This document shows positions 35,071 through 47,259 of a stretch of 64,000 nucleotides of DNA, one piece after another. A model generated the notes under the pieces. It was given only the letters and a program-made list of their open reading frames with translations. It was not told where the DNA came from and did no database searches. The translations under genes and the position numbers were made by a program. The stretch's first letter is position 1. Each line of letters opens with the position of its first letter. Origin of the DNA: Gongronella butleri (taxonomy: Eukaryota; Mucoromycota; Mucoromycetes; Mucorales; Cunninghamellaceae); NCBI GenBank assembly GCA_025201375.1, contig JAIWZP010000069.1, positions 62,001 through 126,000 of the forward strand. The letters run 5' to 3'.

Positions 35071-35800
35071 GAGCCCACCTTAGCTGCTCTATGGCCAACA
35101 GATGACGCGCAACGACGATTTTCGAAAATGACGGATTTTCCGAGGGGTATAGTCGAGGATTTGAAAGAGCGAAATTTAGTTCCTCAGATCGCCACGGCAT
35201 TCACCCACATGGTACATGCTCGCCATTTCACCGACGTCGATGCAGTAAAACCCCGTGGTCCATTGACTGGTTGTTGCGGAAAACGCGAAAATCTGCGATT
35301 TTTCACCTCAGGGCAAACTCAACGAAGACTGGCCGGTACGCCTTGAAAGTTATATCGCCGGAAAGAGCTTGAGTCGCTGCATACGTGGCCACTGATGATC
35401 TATGAAAAAAAGCGTTTTTGGCAATTTTGACACGGTTTCAAAGTCATATGTAATTTTCGACGCGTGATAAACCGCGTGAGACGTCGCGTTGCACGCGCCT
35501 GTTCCCAGTCAAATCCATGCATCTGGGCCATCCCTTGCTAGTGAACGCGTCGGCGCGGCTCTATGGGTGCGTTTTCATTGCGCAATTCGTCGCTGGAATT
35601 AAATCTATAATCACGAATTGCTCGCCAACCAGCAAGTCGATTCCACGCTGTTTTGGTATTTTTGGTGGTTTCTCCATGCCGATTATCATCTGCAAAAGTT
35701 TGGCGGCATTCTGGGGACCCATTTTTCAACTTTTATGTTTGGGGGCCTGACGGGGCTAACTTTTGATTTGCGTGTAGCGTGCACCCCATGATTTATGGCC
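35071..35800 (+). repeat. Dispersed repeat family 1, copy 2
   Basis: Same block order as 7090-7930. It includes GAGGGGTATAGTCGAGGATTTG near 35142-35163, TTCGACGCGTGATAAACCGCGT (35457-35478), CCCAGTCAAATCCATGCAT (35504-35522) and AAAAGTTTGGCGGCATTCTGGG (35694-35715). The frame MTDFPRGIVEDLKERN is homologous to the frame in copy 1. The sequences between 34898-35070 and 35801-36420 are otherwise unassigned non-coding DNA. Confidence 0.7.
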
Positions 35801-36420
35801 CCCGCAAAGCTTATTGCACATTGTCTTTTAGCTGAAAAGTTCACGCTTGTACGCGTTTCGGGCCAGCGCCGATCAAAAAAGGTTTGAGTAAAAGCGCGAT
35901 TTGGTGTTTTTTTTGGTATTTTGGATCATTCGTTTGTTTAAGCCATCAAAGGCATAAGCACGGCATGTGCATTTCGTTGAGCCATTCATTGCGCACCACC
36001 GTGTTAAATTTGAGGCGTATAGGGTGATTCATGCTTGACTTGAGAGGCAAATTAAAAGAAAAACAAAACAAAAAACGGATCCCGCGACGGAACGATCTCT
36101 CAAAGACAATCCATTTGACCGCATCGTCCACGTGATTTGATCAAGCGTATATGTCCAAAAGTAGTTCCTTATTGACGAGCAATATTCACAAACATGGATG
36201 TGCCGCCGTCCGTGTCCTTTTTGACCATGGACGCGCCATTTTATGCACCGGAGCCACTGATGGAATTGAAAGTCCGCATCGGGGTAAAACATGGTGGGCG
36301 TCGCTTTATTTTCCCCAGGATTGTTTACAGCAGGGTTTTCCTTGTTTTTATCTTTTTTTGTTGCTATACCCCTCTTTTTTTCAATCTCTCTTTTTTTTTA
36401 TCTTTCTTTTTATTTATGCC

Positions 36421-37881
36421 ATGAACGACGATTTGCTCAGCGTGGATCGCACGGCGGGTCTGACCAAGTCGCAGGTGGAGGATATGAATCGGTTTTTGCA
36501 GTCGCCATTGAACTGCAAGCTTTTTGTGGAAAAGCGGTCGCAGCATCAGACTTCCGAGTGGCGCAAGGCCGAGGTGCTGTGGGCACGCAACACAAAGGAA
36601 TTTTACGTGCATTATGTCGAGTTTAACAAGCGTCTGGATGAGTGGGTGTCAATGGATCGACTGGATTTCAGCCGTGGGATCGAATTCCCAAAGGCGGATG
36701 CGAAAAAGAAGAAGCTGGTGGACAAGACCAAGGCGGCCGACGCGGTGTCGACGCCTACAGCGTCTGGCACACCGACGGCCGTGTCGACACCGACGGCAAC
36801 GCCGACAGCAACGACTAGTAGCAACGAATTGGACAGACCGTCGCCAGACGACGGGGTGGCGACGCCCAGCGAGGATCTGAGCGAGCAGGTGGTGCTTGGT
36901 GCCGAGGATGAGGACGGCGAGACCGCCGTCGTGGAAAAAGACAGCAAGGAAACGCCTGTTTTCTCCAAAGACCAAGAAATTGAAAAATTACGCACGAGCG
37001 GGTCCATGACGCAGTGTGTCAGCGAGATTGCACGCGTCAAGAACCTGAACAAGATCCAGATTGGGCAATTCGAGGTGGAGGCGTGGTATTTCTCGCCGTA
37101 TCCGCAAGAATACGCGTATTGCGACACACTTTATATTTGTGAATTTTGCATGTTGTTTTACGCGTCGTTCAAGCAATTGGAGAGGCACCGGCGCCGATGT
37201 CAGCTGCAACATCCGCCAGGCAACGAGATTTACAGGCACCAAGACATTTCGTTTTTTGAGATCGACGGACGCAAGCAACGTGTGTGGTGTCGCAATCTTT
37301 GTCTGCTTTCCAAGCTATTTCTCGACCACAAAACGCTGTACTACGACGTGGATCCCTTTTTGTTCTACTGCATGACATTACGGGACAATCACGGGTGCCA
37401 CCTAATTGGCTATTTCAGCAAAGAAAAGGAATCATCCGAGAATTACAATGTCGCTTGCATCCTCACACTGCCGCAATACCAGCGCCACGGGTTTGGCAAG
37501 CTGCTCATCGACTTTTCCTACCTGTTGTCCAAGACTGAGGGCCGTACCGGGTCGCCGGAAAAGCCGTTGTCCGACTTGGGTTTGTTGTCGTACCGAGCCT
37601 ATTGGCAAGACACCATTGTGGATTTTTTATTGTCTGCCAATGGTGATGTGACCATTGACGATATTGCGCAGCACACGTCCATCACGTCGCAAGACATCTT
37701 GCATACGCTCCAGAACATTGGCGCACTCAAATATTACCGGGGCCAGCATATCATCTGCTTGGGCGACAAGGTCATTGATCAATGGGAGCGCAGCAAGGAA
37801 AAACGCAAGCGCGCGATCGTCGCCGAGAAATTGGATTGGAAACCTCTTCATTTTTCTGCATCCCAGCTAAGATTCCATTAA
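36421..37881 (+). CDS. ESA1: MYST-family histone acetyltransferase (Esa1/KAT5-like, NuA4 catalytic subunit)
   Basis: Intronless, 486 aa. An N-terminal chromo-barrel domain (about 30-80) contains EVLWARNTKEFYVHYVEFNKRLDEWV. A low-complexity Ser/Thr/Pro/Ala linker with repeated STPTA units (about 108-135) and an acidic segment follow. The MYST domain carries a C2HC finger (CEFC ... H-R-R-R-C), the KLFLDHKTLYYDVDPFLFY strand with the autoacetylated lysine, the acetyl-CoA loop QRHGFGKLLI and the catalytic Glu in SPEKPLSDLG. It acetylates H4/H2A in the NuA4 complex. The open frame reaches upstream to 36151, but the Met at 36421 follows a T-rich leader and starts the conserved fold. Eaf7 of the same complex is encoded at 49298. 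Confidence 0.95.
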   Translation: MNDDLLSVDRTAGLTKSQVEDMNRFLQSPLNCKLFVEKRSQHQTSEWRKAEVLWARNTKEFYVHYVEFNKRLDEWVSMDRLDFSRGIEFPKADAKKKKLVDKTKAADAVSTPTASGTPTAVSTPTATPTATTSSNELDRPSPDDGVATPSEDLSEQVVLGAEDEDGETAVVEKDSKETPVFSKDQEIEKLRTSGSMTQCVSEIARVKNLNKIQIGQFEVEAWYFSPYPQEYAYCDTLYICEFCMLFYASFKQLERHRRRCQLQHPPGNEIYRHQDISFFEIDGRKQRVWCRNLCLLSKLFLDHKTLYYDVDPFLFYCMTLRDNHGCHLIGYFSKEKESSENYNVACILTLPQYQRHGFGKLLIDFSYLLSKTEGRTGSPEKPLSDLGLLSYRAYWQDTIVDFLLSANGDVTIDDIAQHTSITSQDILHTLQNIGALKYYRGQHIICLGDKVIDQWERSKEKRKRAIVAEKLDWKPLHFSASQLRFH

Positions 37882-38671
37882 ACTTGCAAAATGAAAATAA
37901 AAATAAAATAAAAGTTGATGCACGTTTTGATCCCACTTCCCAGGTGTCCCAGTTGTCCGTCCCAATGACTCTTGCCTTTCAGGGGCAGGGAGCCGCGGAG
38001 CCTCGGAGCCCCGGTGTGGGGAAAGGGCCCAAAAAAATAAAATAGGAAAAAGGGGTTTGATTCATCCGTATCCACGGGCGATCGGGCAAGTGCGCGTCCG
38101 TTAGTTGCAGCAAAAAAAGGCAGTGCCGCGTTGAAGGGGACACAATGCAGGCCGGGGAAGGCAATTTGGCACCATAATTACATAATTAATATGGATGCAG
38201 GCGTCTATTTTTACTCAATTCACGCGTCTGGGACGTGTGTGATTGGGATGAGGCTGCAAAAACGAAAAAAGACAGGTGAACGGGGCCCTTGCTCGTTTTC
38301 CCCATGGAGAGATGCAGCTGATGGGATGAGTCGGGACATCATGCACTGGATGGGAGTGTACAAGAGCGATTAGTGGCACCTGCCACAAGCCGCTGATTGG
38401 GTAGGGACAAAAACTTTTTTTTCTCCCACCAAGCAAATTGGGTGGAATTTGCTGCTCCTACCCAAACATGGAATAAGCTTTGTCTGTGCTGGGAACTTGG
38501 TTGCAGGGTCTTTTTCCCTTTTTTTTTTTTTAGTAATGGCTCTTGCTCCCTTTTTTTATTGTTTCTTTTGTTTTCTTTCTCTCTTTCTTTTTTTTTTCTT
38601 CTTTTTGTTCATTTCTACCTTTTTTTTCTCTCCTCTTTTTCCCTTTTTTTTTTTTAATTTTTAACCCATTG
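37882..38671. other. Intergenic, 3' flank of ESA1 and T-rich promoter
   Basis: AATAAAATAAAA at about 37897 is a likely polyadenylation signal. Pyrimidine-rich sequence from 38510 to 38660 precedes the next start codon. No other feature was recognised. Confidence 0.5.
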
Positions 38672-40090
38672 ATGAAGAACGAAACTGCCTTGTCGCCACC
38701 TGCTCCTCCCAATTTGAAAGGCATTGCACTGTATCACCATGAACAGGTGCCTTTCACGTCGTTTCCGCCTCAATCGAGCGATTACACGCTCACACGCCCG
38801 CGTGAAGACAGCAAAAACAGTCTTGTTGATGCGCCGCCGAGCAATTACGAGCTGCAAGAGCTGCTCATGTCGTATCAAGGGCAGCCAGAGCTGTTGCGCA
38901 TGATTCTTGCCAGCAAGCTTGAAGAAGACAAGCGACGTGCGGAGGAAGCCAAGCTCAAGGTGAAGGAATTGGACCTGCTTATTTTGCAGCATCAGCAGCA
39001 CCAGCCCGCGTCGCAACCCACACCATCATTGACCAATTCGCCATCCACATCCACCACTTCCAACACGACTACCTCGTACGCGTATCCTTCCACGGCCACA
39101 CAGGCAGCAATGCCTGCCGATATGCCTCCATCGGTATCTCACGCTCCTCATGATCGCCACAGCGCCCTGGTCGGCCACAATGGCACTGTTTCCAGCCATC
39201 ACCATGGCAACATGGCCTCCAATGGCTCTATGAACAGCCACCAAGGCAACTTGGCACTGTCTGGTCTCGATACCAACTCCACCACCAACGAAATGTCCAT
39301 TCATCGTCCCTTCCACACCCAGCAGCGCCATGACATGATACCTGGCTTGATGTCGCCACCCATGTCCTCTCAACATGATCTTCTTTCAACATTACCGCAT
39401 CATGACCATGCTCAATTGCCATCAAAGGACGATTCTTATATCGTGCCCTCGGATGCGTCCGATTTTCTCTCCTCTCTGCCCACCACGTAAGCCCTTTTTC
39501 CTCTTTTTTTTTTTTTTCCTTTTCCCCGGCGATTGACCCAGTTTTTTGGTTTTTTTTCTTTTTCTTTTTAATTTTAATTTTCCAGTGGCACAAGTGATCT
39601 CTACTCACACCATCCTTACGGATCGCATGGCCCATCACATAACTCGTCACACAATGTGCCGCACAATGCGTCGCAACGCGCGTCGCATGACGAAGCGATG
39701 CCATTTTCCACGTCGTTCCGCTACGACCCATACACATATCCTAGTCGCCCACGCCGGCGACGTGAAATGCAGCCCATCACCAAGATTGTCGAGACCACAC
39801 AGCATCCATTCAATGATGGCCATCAATGGCGCAACAATGGCAACACCATTCAAAAGAAAACAGGCAACAAGAGCATCTATTACAAGTGTGCCAATGGCAT
39901 CAAGGTAACACTTTACTTTTTACCATGCCACAAAGAGGACCATGCGTCTGACCTTTTTTTTTTTTTATCTAATTAGGGATGCACGGTGAACAAAACAGTG
40001 ACATGGCGTGGCAATGGCCAATATATCATCAAGTATCGCGGCGAGCATCTTGCTGAATGCGGCCGCATCCAGCGCGTCGTGCAATCGTAG
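38672..40090 (+). CDS. WRKY/GCM1-superfamily-like zinc-finger transcription regulator
   Basis: Three exons (38672 to about 39487, about 39585-39904, about 39978-40090), about 420 aa. A coiled-coil-like charged helix lies near residues 70-110 (LRMILASKLEEDKRRAEEAK). A long Ser/Thr/His/Gln-rich disordered region follows. The C-terminus (last 65 residues or so) has a basic run RPRRRREM, then DGHQWRNNGNTI, SIYYKC and GCTVNKTV. It ends with IIKYRGEHLAEC. The W-R-x-x-G strand, YY(R/K)C, GC-V-K and the final Y-G-H-x-C pattern match the WRKY fold, with Cys-x6-Cys...His-x3-Cys ligands instead of the plant His-x-His/Cys end. DNA binding is inferred from the fold. The family name is my assignment; FLYWCH is the main alternative. 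Confidence 0.7.
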
Positions 40091-40468
40091 CCTTTTTTTT
40101 TTTTTTTCTTTCCTTCTTTCTTTCTTCATTTTGATGTATAATTTACCCCCTAGATACCTCCATTCCTCAAAGATAATGATAATTTATATGTCGATTCCTC
40201 AAGCTTTTTCTCCATGTGTGTATGTTCGTTCCTTTTTTTTTTTTTTTATACGCTTTGAATTTGAAGACCATTGTCGGTCCATGATGATTGGCTTCTCTTT
40301 CCCTTACAAATAAAGTCCGCTCCTTCCCCACACCTTTTTCTTTCTTGCACCTCTTTTTCTCGTTCCCCCAACCTCTGGTTTTGATTGCGTGCTTCTTGTT
40401 GTGCTCTGTTGCTTCTCGACTGTCACTGTTATCCGCCTCCTCCAGCTCTTTTTACGGTATAGGGTGCA
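40091..40468. other. Intergenic between two transcription-factor genes
   Basis: 378 bp of T-rich sequence. AATAAAG at about 40309 is a likely polyadenylation signal of the upstream gene. A pyrimidine-rich leader precedes the ATG at 40469. Confidence 0.45.
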
Positions 40469-43290
40469 ATGTTTGCCACCCTGGAGCTCCCCCTGAAAGG
40501 TGTGTCGTTTTTTTTTTGTTCCCTTTACTACGTTTTGTTCCGTCCTCCCCCCCTTTTTTTTTATCCTCAGCTTCTTGTTGACTAACCTCGTTTGCTTGTG
40601 TGATAGATGACAGCCGACACAAGCGACTTCAAGGTGGAAGGGCATGTCACCCATGCCGTGTCAAGAAAATAAAGGTAAAATCTCGATTTTTTTTAAATTT
40701 TGTGCCCCGTTGCCATGATTGCTTACTTCCCTCCCCCCTTTTTATAATTGCAGTGCGACGGCAAGCAGCCTTGTATGCAAGTAAGAATGATTGAGTGCCT
40801 GTGCTCAGCCAATCGGCAAAAGAACCTGTTTCATGCTCATCGACGCCTGTTTTCTTTTTTTTTTTTCTGCCTTTCCCCCCCCCCCCCGCAGTGCAAAGGT
40901 AATTCGAATTGCATACCATGATCTGTTGAGGTGTAGGCGCGGAATCGTGTCGACAAATCCGTCGCAAGCGAGGAAAAATGGCTAATTTTCCTTTTTTTTT
41001 TTTTCTCTCTCTCTTCTTTTCGAGCAGCTAGGCGTCGAAAGTGCACGTTTGTCAAGGCTGGGGACGACTCGTACATTCGATTGGACGCGATGGACACGAG
41101 TGCGGCGTCATCGCCATCGGCATCGCCTCAAATCGCATCATCGCCTGCTGCGCCGGTATCCTCACACTCACCACCGCCACCACCGCCGCTTTCAAGCCGT
41201 ACCAACCAATGGATTGAACAGCTGACGGATGAATTGACGCGACTGACTGTCCAGCCAGCGGCTGCACAGGCTCCATCGACATCTGCATCGTCTCTCGCGA
41301 GCCCGTGGGCCAATTTTGGCGGATGTGTGCGATGGAGTTCTGAGCCGGCATCGTCTTTGTCGTCTTTTTCCACGTGGCCCATGCCGTCGAGGCCCGTACA
41401 GTTGAAATTGGTGGGCTTGTTCTATACACATTGCCCACATTTGAGCGCCGTGCTTCCACGCCACCTGTTTTACCACCAAACCGATACCAATGGTCCGCTC
41501 ATCACCCCATTTTTGCTCTGCACCATGTTTGCGCATGCCGCGCAGCACGACAACGAGCTTGCGGCACAGAGCCATGCATTCTACGTGGCTGCGAGGCAGA
41601 TGGTCGACGAGTTTATCGACGCGCCTCGCATCAGCACGGTGCTGGGTCTTTTTTTCCTCGCATTTTATGATGATGACTCGGCCGGCAGCACGACGACGCG
41701 GCAGTGGATGTACAGTGGGATGGCGGCGCGCATGGTTGTGGCCCTCGGACTGTATTCGCCTAATTACACGAGCCACGAAATGTCGCTTTCCGACGTGGAA
41801 TTGCGCAAACGCGTGGTGTGGACCGCATTTATTATGGACCGCCTCGCATCCACTCTCATGGAACGCCCGCCAACGCTCACCAGCGACATGATCCATGGCA
41901 TTGCATGGCCCTGCCCCCTTCCAGAAGAGACCGCACAAGACGAACGGCGCGTCATCCACGCCTTTGCCCAACTTTGCCAGCTCATGCTCATTCTCGAGAA
42001 CATTGCCGCCTTTTTTTCACAAAACCACACCAAGCATTCATCACATCCACCTTCTGGCACCAGCATCCATTCAGGAATTGGCATCAATGAGTACGATTTA
42101 TACAAAACAAAAAAAAACGCCGCGTTTTTTCTAAATTTCTCAAAATTTCCCTTTTTTCCTGCAGCGGCCCGACGACGGCCAATGGCACGCCTTCTCACGC
42201 ATATTCTCATTCAAGGCCTTTTTCACATCAGCAGTCGCGCGTCATGGGGTTCCTCAATGACTTGAAATACTGGCGACACCGACTTGATGATCTCGCATGG
42301 CTCGGTGATTTGCAAAACGATGTTCAATTGCTGTCGTCGACGCGGCATCATCATTGGACGGTGCGTTTATTGCACCTGATCGCGTTTGATCTCGAGTTAT
42401 CGCTGCTGATGCTGATTTTGGGGGATGATCCGCCCTACGCGTCGCCTTCCGAGTCGCGGTTCGTGTACGTGATCCAAGCACTTGCGCATATGATTGCATG
42501 GACCAAGCAACAACAGCAGGCCGATCAGCCTCATCAGCTGCCGCCGTCATTATTGTCGTTTTCTGCATTACTCTGCACGTCGGCGCTTCTTTGGCGGTAC
42601 GGCGATGCATCGTCAGGTGCGGCTCCGCCTGCCGGCATGCAGCAACACGTCCAACATCTTTTCCACCAATGCCTCCGCCACGTGGAGCAATCGGTCGCTT
42701 CGGGCACCACACAAGCCATTGACAAGCAGCGCTTTGCGTATCTCGTCGACACGGTCCTCGCCGCCAATGTGTCGAATGTGTCGAATGTGTCCAATTCGTC
42801 GAATGCGACGCTCCAACCGTCCCTGTCGTCGTCTTCGTCCATGGACACGTCGCTGGCCGATGCCACGACCGCAGTGATCTCGGCAACAGGTGTCATGCAC
42901 GATGTGCACGATGACACAGACGATTTCATGCATGGCCATGCACTGGCCAGCCATCATGCGCCGCCAAGACAACATTCACATGCGTACAGATTGCCATCCT
43001 CCTCATTTGTACCACCTGCCCGTCGCCACCACCCTGTCCCTATCTCAAGCGCACCATCCACACCCTCACCCATGGCCGTCCCCCCATTTTATTTCCCGGC
43101 CGTGCGCACCCCGCAGCAGCAGCAGCCCCTGCACCACGCGCAACAACAACAACAACAGCCATTCATCGAGCCCGCTGACTACACGTTTGAATTGATCTCC
43201 GTCGCAGATGAATGGGCGCGCATGACATTCCCCACACCCACGTCGCACACATCACCCTCCTCTGCGTCCCGACCACCATCACACTCATAA
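40469..43290 (+). CDS. Zn2Cys6 fungal transcription factor
   Basis: Six exons (40469-40499, 40607-40674, 40754-40780, 40892-40898, 41028-42090, 42165-43290) join in frame to about 773 aa. The binuclear zinc cluster is exact: CHPC, six residues, C, five residues, C, two residues, C, six residues, C. It is spread over four exons, one only 7 nt long. Downstream lies the fungal-specific middle homology region (Fungal_trans) with KLVGLFYTHCPHLSAVLPRHLFYHQ, MAARMVVALGLY and ELRKRVVWTAFIMDRLAS. The tail is Ser/Pro/His/Gln-rich with poly-Gln and a VSN triplet repeat near 42763-42800. Regulated pathway is unknown. The start MFATLELPLK is chosen because it splices in frame to the zinc cluster. Confidence 0.92.
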
Positions 43291-44007
43291 AAAAAAAAAT
43301 AGAGACACAACAATCATCATCCACGCGCAAAACTCATTAAAAATTGTCCTGATTTTCGCCAAATAAAGAAGAAAAGTCAAATTAGTTGACTAATTTTTTT
43401 CGCGGTCGATGACGCCCCGATGGACAAATGATCATGGTTGGTTTCACAAACCGATGCAAGCATTGGGCGAACAGTGGAACTTAAATCTCAGGCGTGGGAT
43501 CCAATTTAGGTTGTCATTGGAGGATGTGTGGCTCGTTTGATCTCACTTAGGTTTATTTTTTGTTCCCTTTTTCTGTGGCCCTGATCCCCTTGAACCCATT
43601 TCCCTTGTTGACGATGTCGCTTGGCGTCATTGCCGTCGCAATTGGCCACCCCCCCTCGATTAAATTGGGTTATCAGGTCGGTCCTCATGTGCAACACGCG
43701 GGTGCGATGCTGATGTAATAAACGATCAGTGCGTAAAAGGCACGGATCTGACAATTGGCACAGCATTAAACTCAGATGGGAGAAATGATCCCGCACGACG
43801 CTTGTCATTTGTCCTACAATGCATAAAGTTACACTGTATCTTCTGCATGGAATTTTAACTTTTTTTTTTTTTTTTTTTCTAGCAATCAAGCATGGCGCCA
43901 TGGATATAAAACGATCTGATCCTTCTTTTCTTCTAGTCCCTTTCTTTTTTCATTCATTCCACTTTTAAAAGTCGCTGGACTTTCCCTCTCCATTCCTGAA
44001 CATCAAG
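43291..44007. other. Intergenic, 3' flank and promoter of the polyphosphatase gene
   Basis: AAATAAAG at about 43361 is a likely polyadenylation site. A 131-codon minus frame (43506-43901) has no domain and ends in a lysine run. A T run at 43861-43878 and a TATA box precede the gene at 44008. Confidence 0.45.
43905..43910 (+). promoter_or_regulatory. TATA box of the endopolyphosphatase gene
   Basis: TATAAA (tggaTATAAAacg) lies 98 bp before the ATG at 44008, at a plausible distance for a short leader. Confidence 0.5.
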
Positions 44008-45723
44008 ATGAAGGTCACTTTTGCTCTCTGCCTTGCTGGCTTCATGGCATCCATGGTGCAAGCCGTCCCCATTGCGCTCAAGACGCGTGATTCCTCGTCG
44101 CTTACTGGCAAATTCCTGCACATCACTGGTAAATGGCCCCCGTGGACCGAGCAAAATGAGCCATTAAAGCCACAAATCACTCATTTTCGTCATCCTCCCT
44201 CCCCCCCCTCGTACCTTTGTAGATATCCATCTGGACACGTACTACTTGGCCGGCACAGACCCTAGCAAATTGTGTCATCGCAAGAGCTCGAAAAAGTCCA
44301 AGAACACCGCAGGCCAATACGGCGCTCTGAACACTGATTGCGACAGCCCCGTGTCTCTTGTGGAGGCCTCGTTTGATTTCCTCAAGAACAAGGTCCCCGA
44401 CGTGGATTTCATCATCTACACGGGTGACACCGCACGCCATGTAAAAGCTTGTAGAAAGCGAGAAAAAGTGTGGTCAATTAACCTGTTTTTTTTTGGTTTG
44501 TTTCTGCTCCCAGGACCGCGACAATGCCCTTCCTCGCACCTCGGATGACGTCTTTAATGACCACAAGGCTGTCCTAAAGTATTTCCAAGATACCTATGAC
44601 GTGTCTAAGATCAAATTGGTAAGAAAAAAGTATAAAAATAAAGTCGAAATCAAAAAAAAAATCTGGGTCAGGGGCCATCCGAGATGTGAACCGTGCTTTT
44701 TGCCTCCTTTTTTTTTTTATAAGGTGCCCACAATTGGCAACAACGATATGGTAGACCATGACATTTTGAAGACGGATGACTCGACGTACTCGAAGCTCGA
44801 GACCATTTGGGAGCCCTTGGGTCTGAATTTGACGGGCGATTGGAAGACCGGTGGCTATTTTGTGCAAAATGTGGCGCCCGGGCTGCGCATTGTGAACACC
44901 AACTCGATGTTCTTCTTCACAAAGAACGACCAGGTCGATGATTGCACGTCGGGTACGCCCGGCCAGGCTCAGCTGGACTGGCTCACGCAAGAGCTGACGC
45001 AAGCGCGTGCCGACAAGGTCCAAGTGTACCTGATTGGCCATGTGCCCCCCAACGACGACGACGACTCCAAGCTCTACAAGGACCAGTGCCATTCGCAGTA
45101 CATTGACATCCTCGGCACCTTTGGCGACGTCATCTCGGGCCATTTCACCGGTCACACCAACAGTAAGGCACCAAAACAACACGTGTCGCGCGCAATTCGC
45201 CTCATTTTTAATTTTTTAATTCTTCCATTGCGTAGACGATATGCTGACCGCCATCGTGCCCAACGCTGCCGGCAGCGGCAGCTACAAGCACGTCCAGGCC
45301 CTTGCCGGCAAGGCGCCTTCCTCTGTCACCAATGCTGCGAGCTTGCTTTTCAACGCACCATCCATCATCCCCGTCAACAATCCCGCCATCCGCGTCTACA
45401 ATTACCAGACGAGTACCAGCGACAGCAAGGTGTAAGTCGCAGCTGCGCCCATAATTTCCAAAAAGAAAAAAAGGTTTTGATCTCTCTTTTTTTTCACGAT
45501 TTTCAGGCCCTTTGGCACCATTCTTGACTGGACGCAATACTATGCAGACCTTGACAAGGCCAATGCCGCCGGGAGTCTTTCGTACGAGGTCGAATACGTC
45601 GCGTCGCAGCTCTTTGGCGTCAATCAATACAACGACAAAGGAATTGACAAGGTTTTCCAGGAATTGAACGCCAATTCGACCACGTTGGACCTTTACTCCA
45701 AGTATGTCAGCGTCAGCCGTTAA
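44008..45723 (+). CDS. PPN1: Secreted/vacuolar endopolyphosphatase-like metallophosphoesterase
   Basis: About six exons, roughly 470 aa. A signal peptide (MKVTFALCLAGFMASMVQA) replaces the N-terminal anchor of yeast Ppn1. The calcineurin-type metal sites are seen in order: FLHITDIHLD, IYTGDTARHDRDN, IGNNDM, LIGHVPPND and GHFTGHTN. Segments such as GALNTDCDSP and NTNSMFFF, and the overall order, match endopolyphosphatases rather than animal acid sphingomyelinases, which are the nearest alternative. It would cleave inorganic polyphosphate inside the vacuole or outside the cell, using two metal ions. The C-terminus (YSKYVSVSR) has no visible anchor. Exon borders inside 44440-44740 were read by frame continuity. 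Confidence 0.88.
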
Positions 45724-46028
45724 AATATGGTGCGACATTTGGTCCCCTTTTTTACTTTTTGTACTCGTAATCTGTAATCCTACGCCTCTTTTTCCCGCAT
45801 TTTCAAGCATTTACAATCGAAACTTAGATGAAACTGAATAAACTCTAGCAAATGTCCAAAAAAAAATCAGGCACGTGAGTGTGGCGTGGTGTAAATTGGC
45901 GTCCCTTATTGGCCTGGAGACAAACAAAAAAGGAGTGAGGGGGGGACAAAAGTCGGATGCTCCGGCGCTGGGGGGCTCATTTTGCCTTTTGCGTTTGACT
46001 TTTTTTGACGATCCCGGTTGTAACGCGT

Positions 46029-47137
46029 ATGCCAGATCTCCCACAGCAGCAAGAGAGCAGCAGCAGCAGTAGCGGCAGCAATAGTGGTGCGACACGCGGC
46101 TGGGCTACGGTCCATAACAGCCGCACGCGCGCCGGCGAGGCCACACGCACCTTTTTGTCCCATGTGCAAAGCTATGTCTTGGGTCTTCCACTGATGACAC
46201 GCGCGACCGTCTTTGTGTCCGTGGCAATCAGCGGCGTCGACTTGGCGCTCCGAATTCTTAATTGGAATACCATTTACGAGCTGTTTCGCCTGTCCATGAT
46301 CCAGGTCATTTACCAACTTCAAGGTAAGCGCGATGGCATTACTCGCTTTTTTTTTTTCTTTTTTCATCGCATTCGAGGAGCGGGCATTAATATTATTTTC
46401 CTTTTTTTTTTTTTTTTTGGGCCAGTGCATCGCGTTCTTGTGTACCCCTTTGTCGCGTCTTTTCCGACGTTTTTGATCACCGACTTGATCCTTTTGATAC
46501 CCTACCTGGCACAGCACGAGCAAGCCGTCGGGACACTGCCCATTGTGTATGAGCTGGTCAGTCTTTACACGGTGGTGCCTGCGGTCGTGTATGTCGTTTT
46601 GGTGTGGCTCGTCGACAGCCTGTCGACCAACTGGCTCGTCGGGTTCAATGGGTGCGCGGGCCTTTCCGGGTGGGTCATTGGCCTTGCTATCGGCACCATG
46701 CTGCGCAATGCAGACAGGCCCACGCAGCATTCCTTGTTTGGACTCATACCCATCCCGCCGCACCTCCTGCCGTGGCTCATTATCCTCTTTTACTTGTTCC
46801 TCGTCCCGGACACATCGCTGATCCTGCACCTCGTCATCGCCGCCATCTCATACCTATGCAAGTGCCCGCAAAATCGATGGAAATGTGCTTTTTTGCATGC
46901 CTTTTTCTCATTTTTGAACTTTCTCTTTTGCTTTTAGACCATACACGACAATGGCCACGCGTATGGACACCATGTCCACAAATGTACCAGCGGATCGAGC
47001 AGCATCCGCAGATGGGTTTTTTGACGATGCATCCCAATTTTGTCAAGACGGGCTCATATCTCCCGGTTTCTACAAGTGACTCGTCGCCATCTTCCGTCGC
47101 TTACGTAGGTCAAGGCCAAAGGTTAGGGGACGAGTAG
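46029..47137 (+). CDS. Rhomboid-type intramembrane serine protease
   Basis: Three exons (46029-46323, 46426-46857, 46938-47137), about 308 aa. After a Ser/Gln-rich N-terminus there are six hydrophobic helices. The catalytic Ser sits in GCAGLSGWVIG (G-x-S-G) and the catalytic His in SLILHLVIAAISYLY. The short loop L1 and the lack of an N-terminal extension suggest a Golgi/ER Rbd2-like member rather than mitochondrial Pcp1. The last intron is best read with a GC donor (t|gcaagt at 46858), giving a C-terminus with HTRQWPRVWTP. A GT donor two bases later at 46863 would give a shorter, different tail ending SPGFYK. Substrates are unknown. Confidence 0.8.
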
Positions 47138-47259
47138 AGGAAGTGGTGCATTCTTGCAGGGCCACATGTCGCCCTCTCTCTCAATTTTTTTTTTTACTTC
47201 TCCTCTTTCAAGTGTGAAATAAAACACAGCATCGATCATTCCTTTGTTTCGTGACCTGT

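Noticed and set aside
43506..43901. 131-codon minus-strand frame between the Zn2Cys6 and polyphosphatase genes
   Set aside because: Its start is a poly-lysine from an A run and the sequence has no family resemblance.
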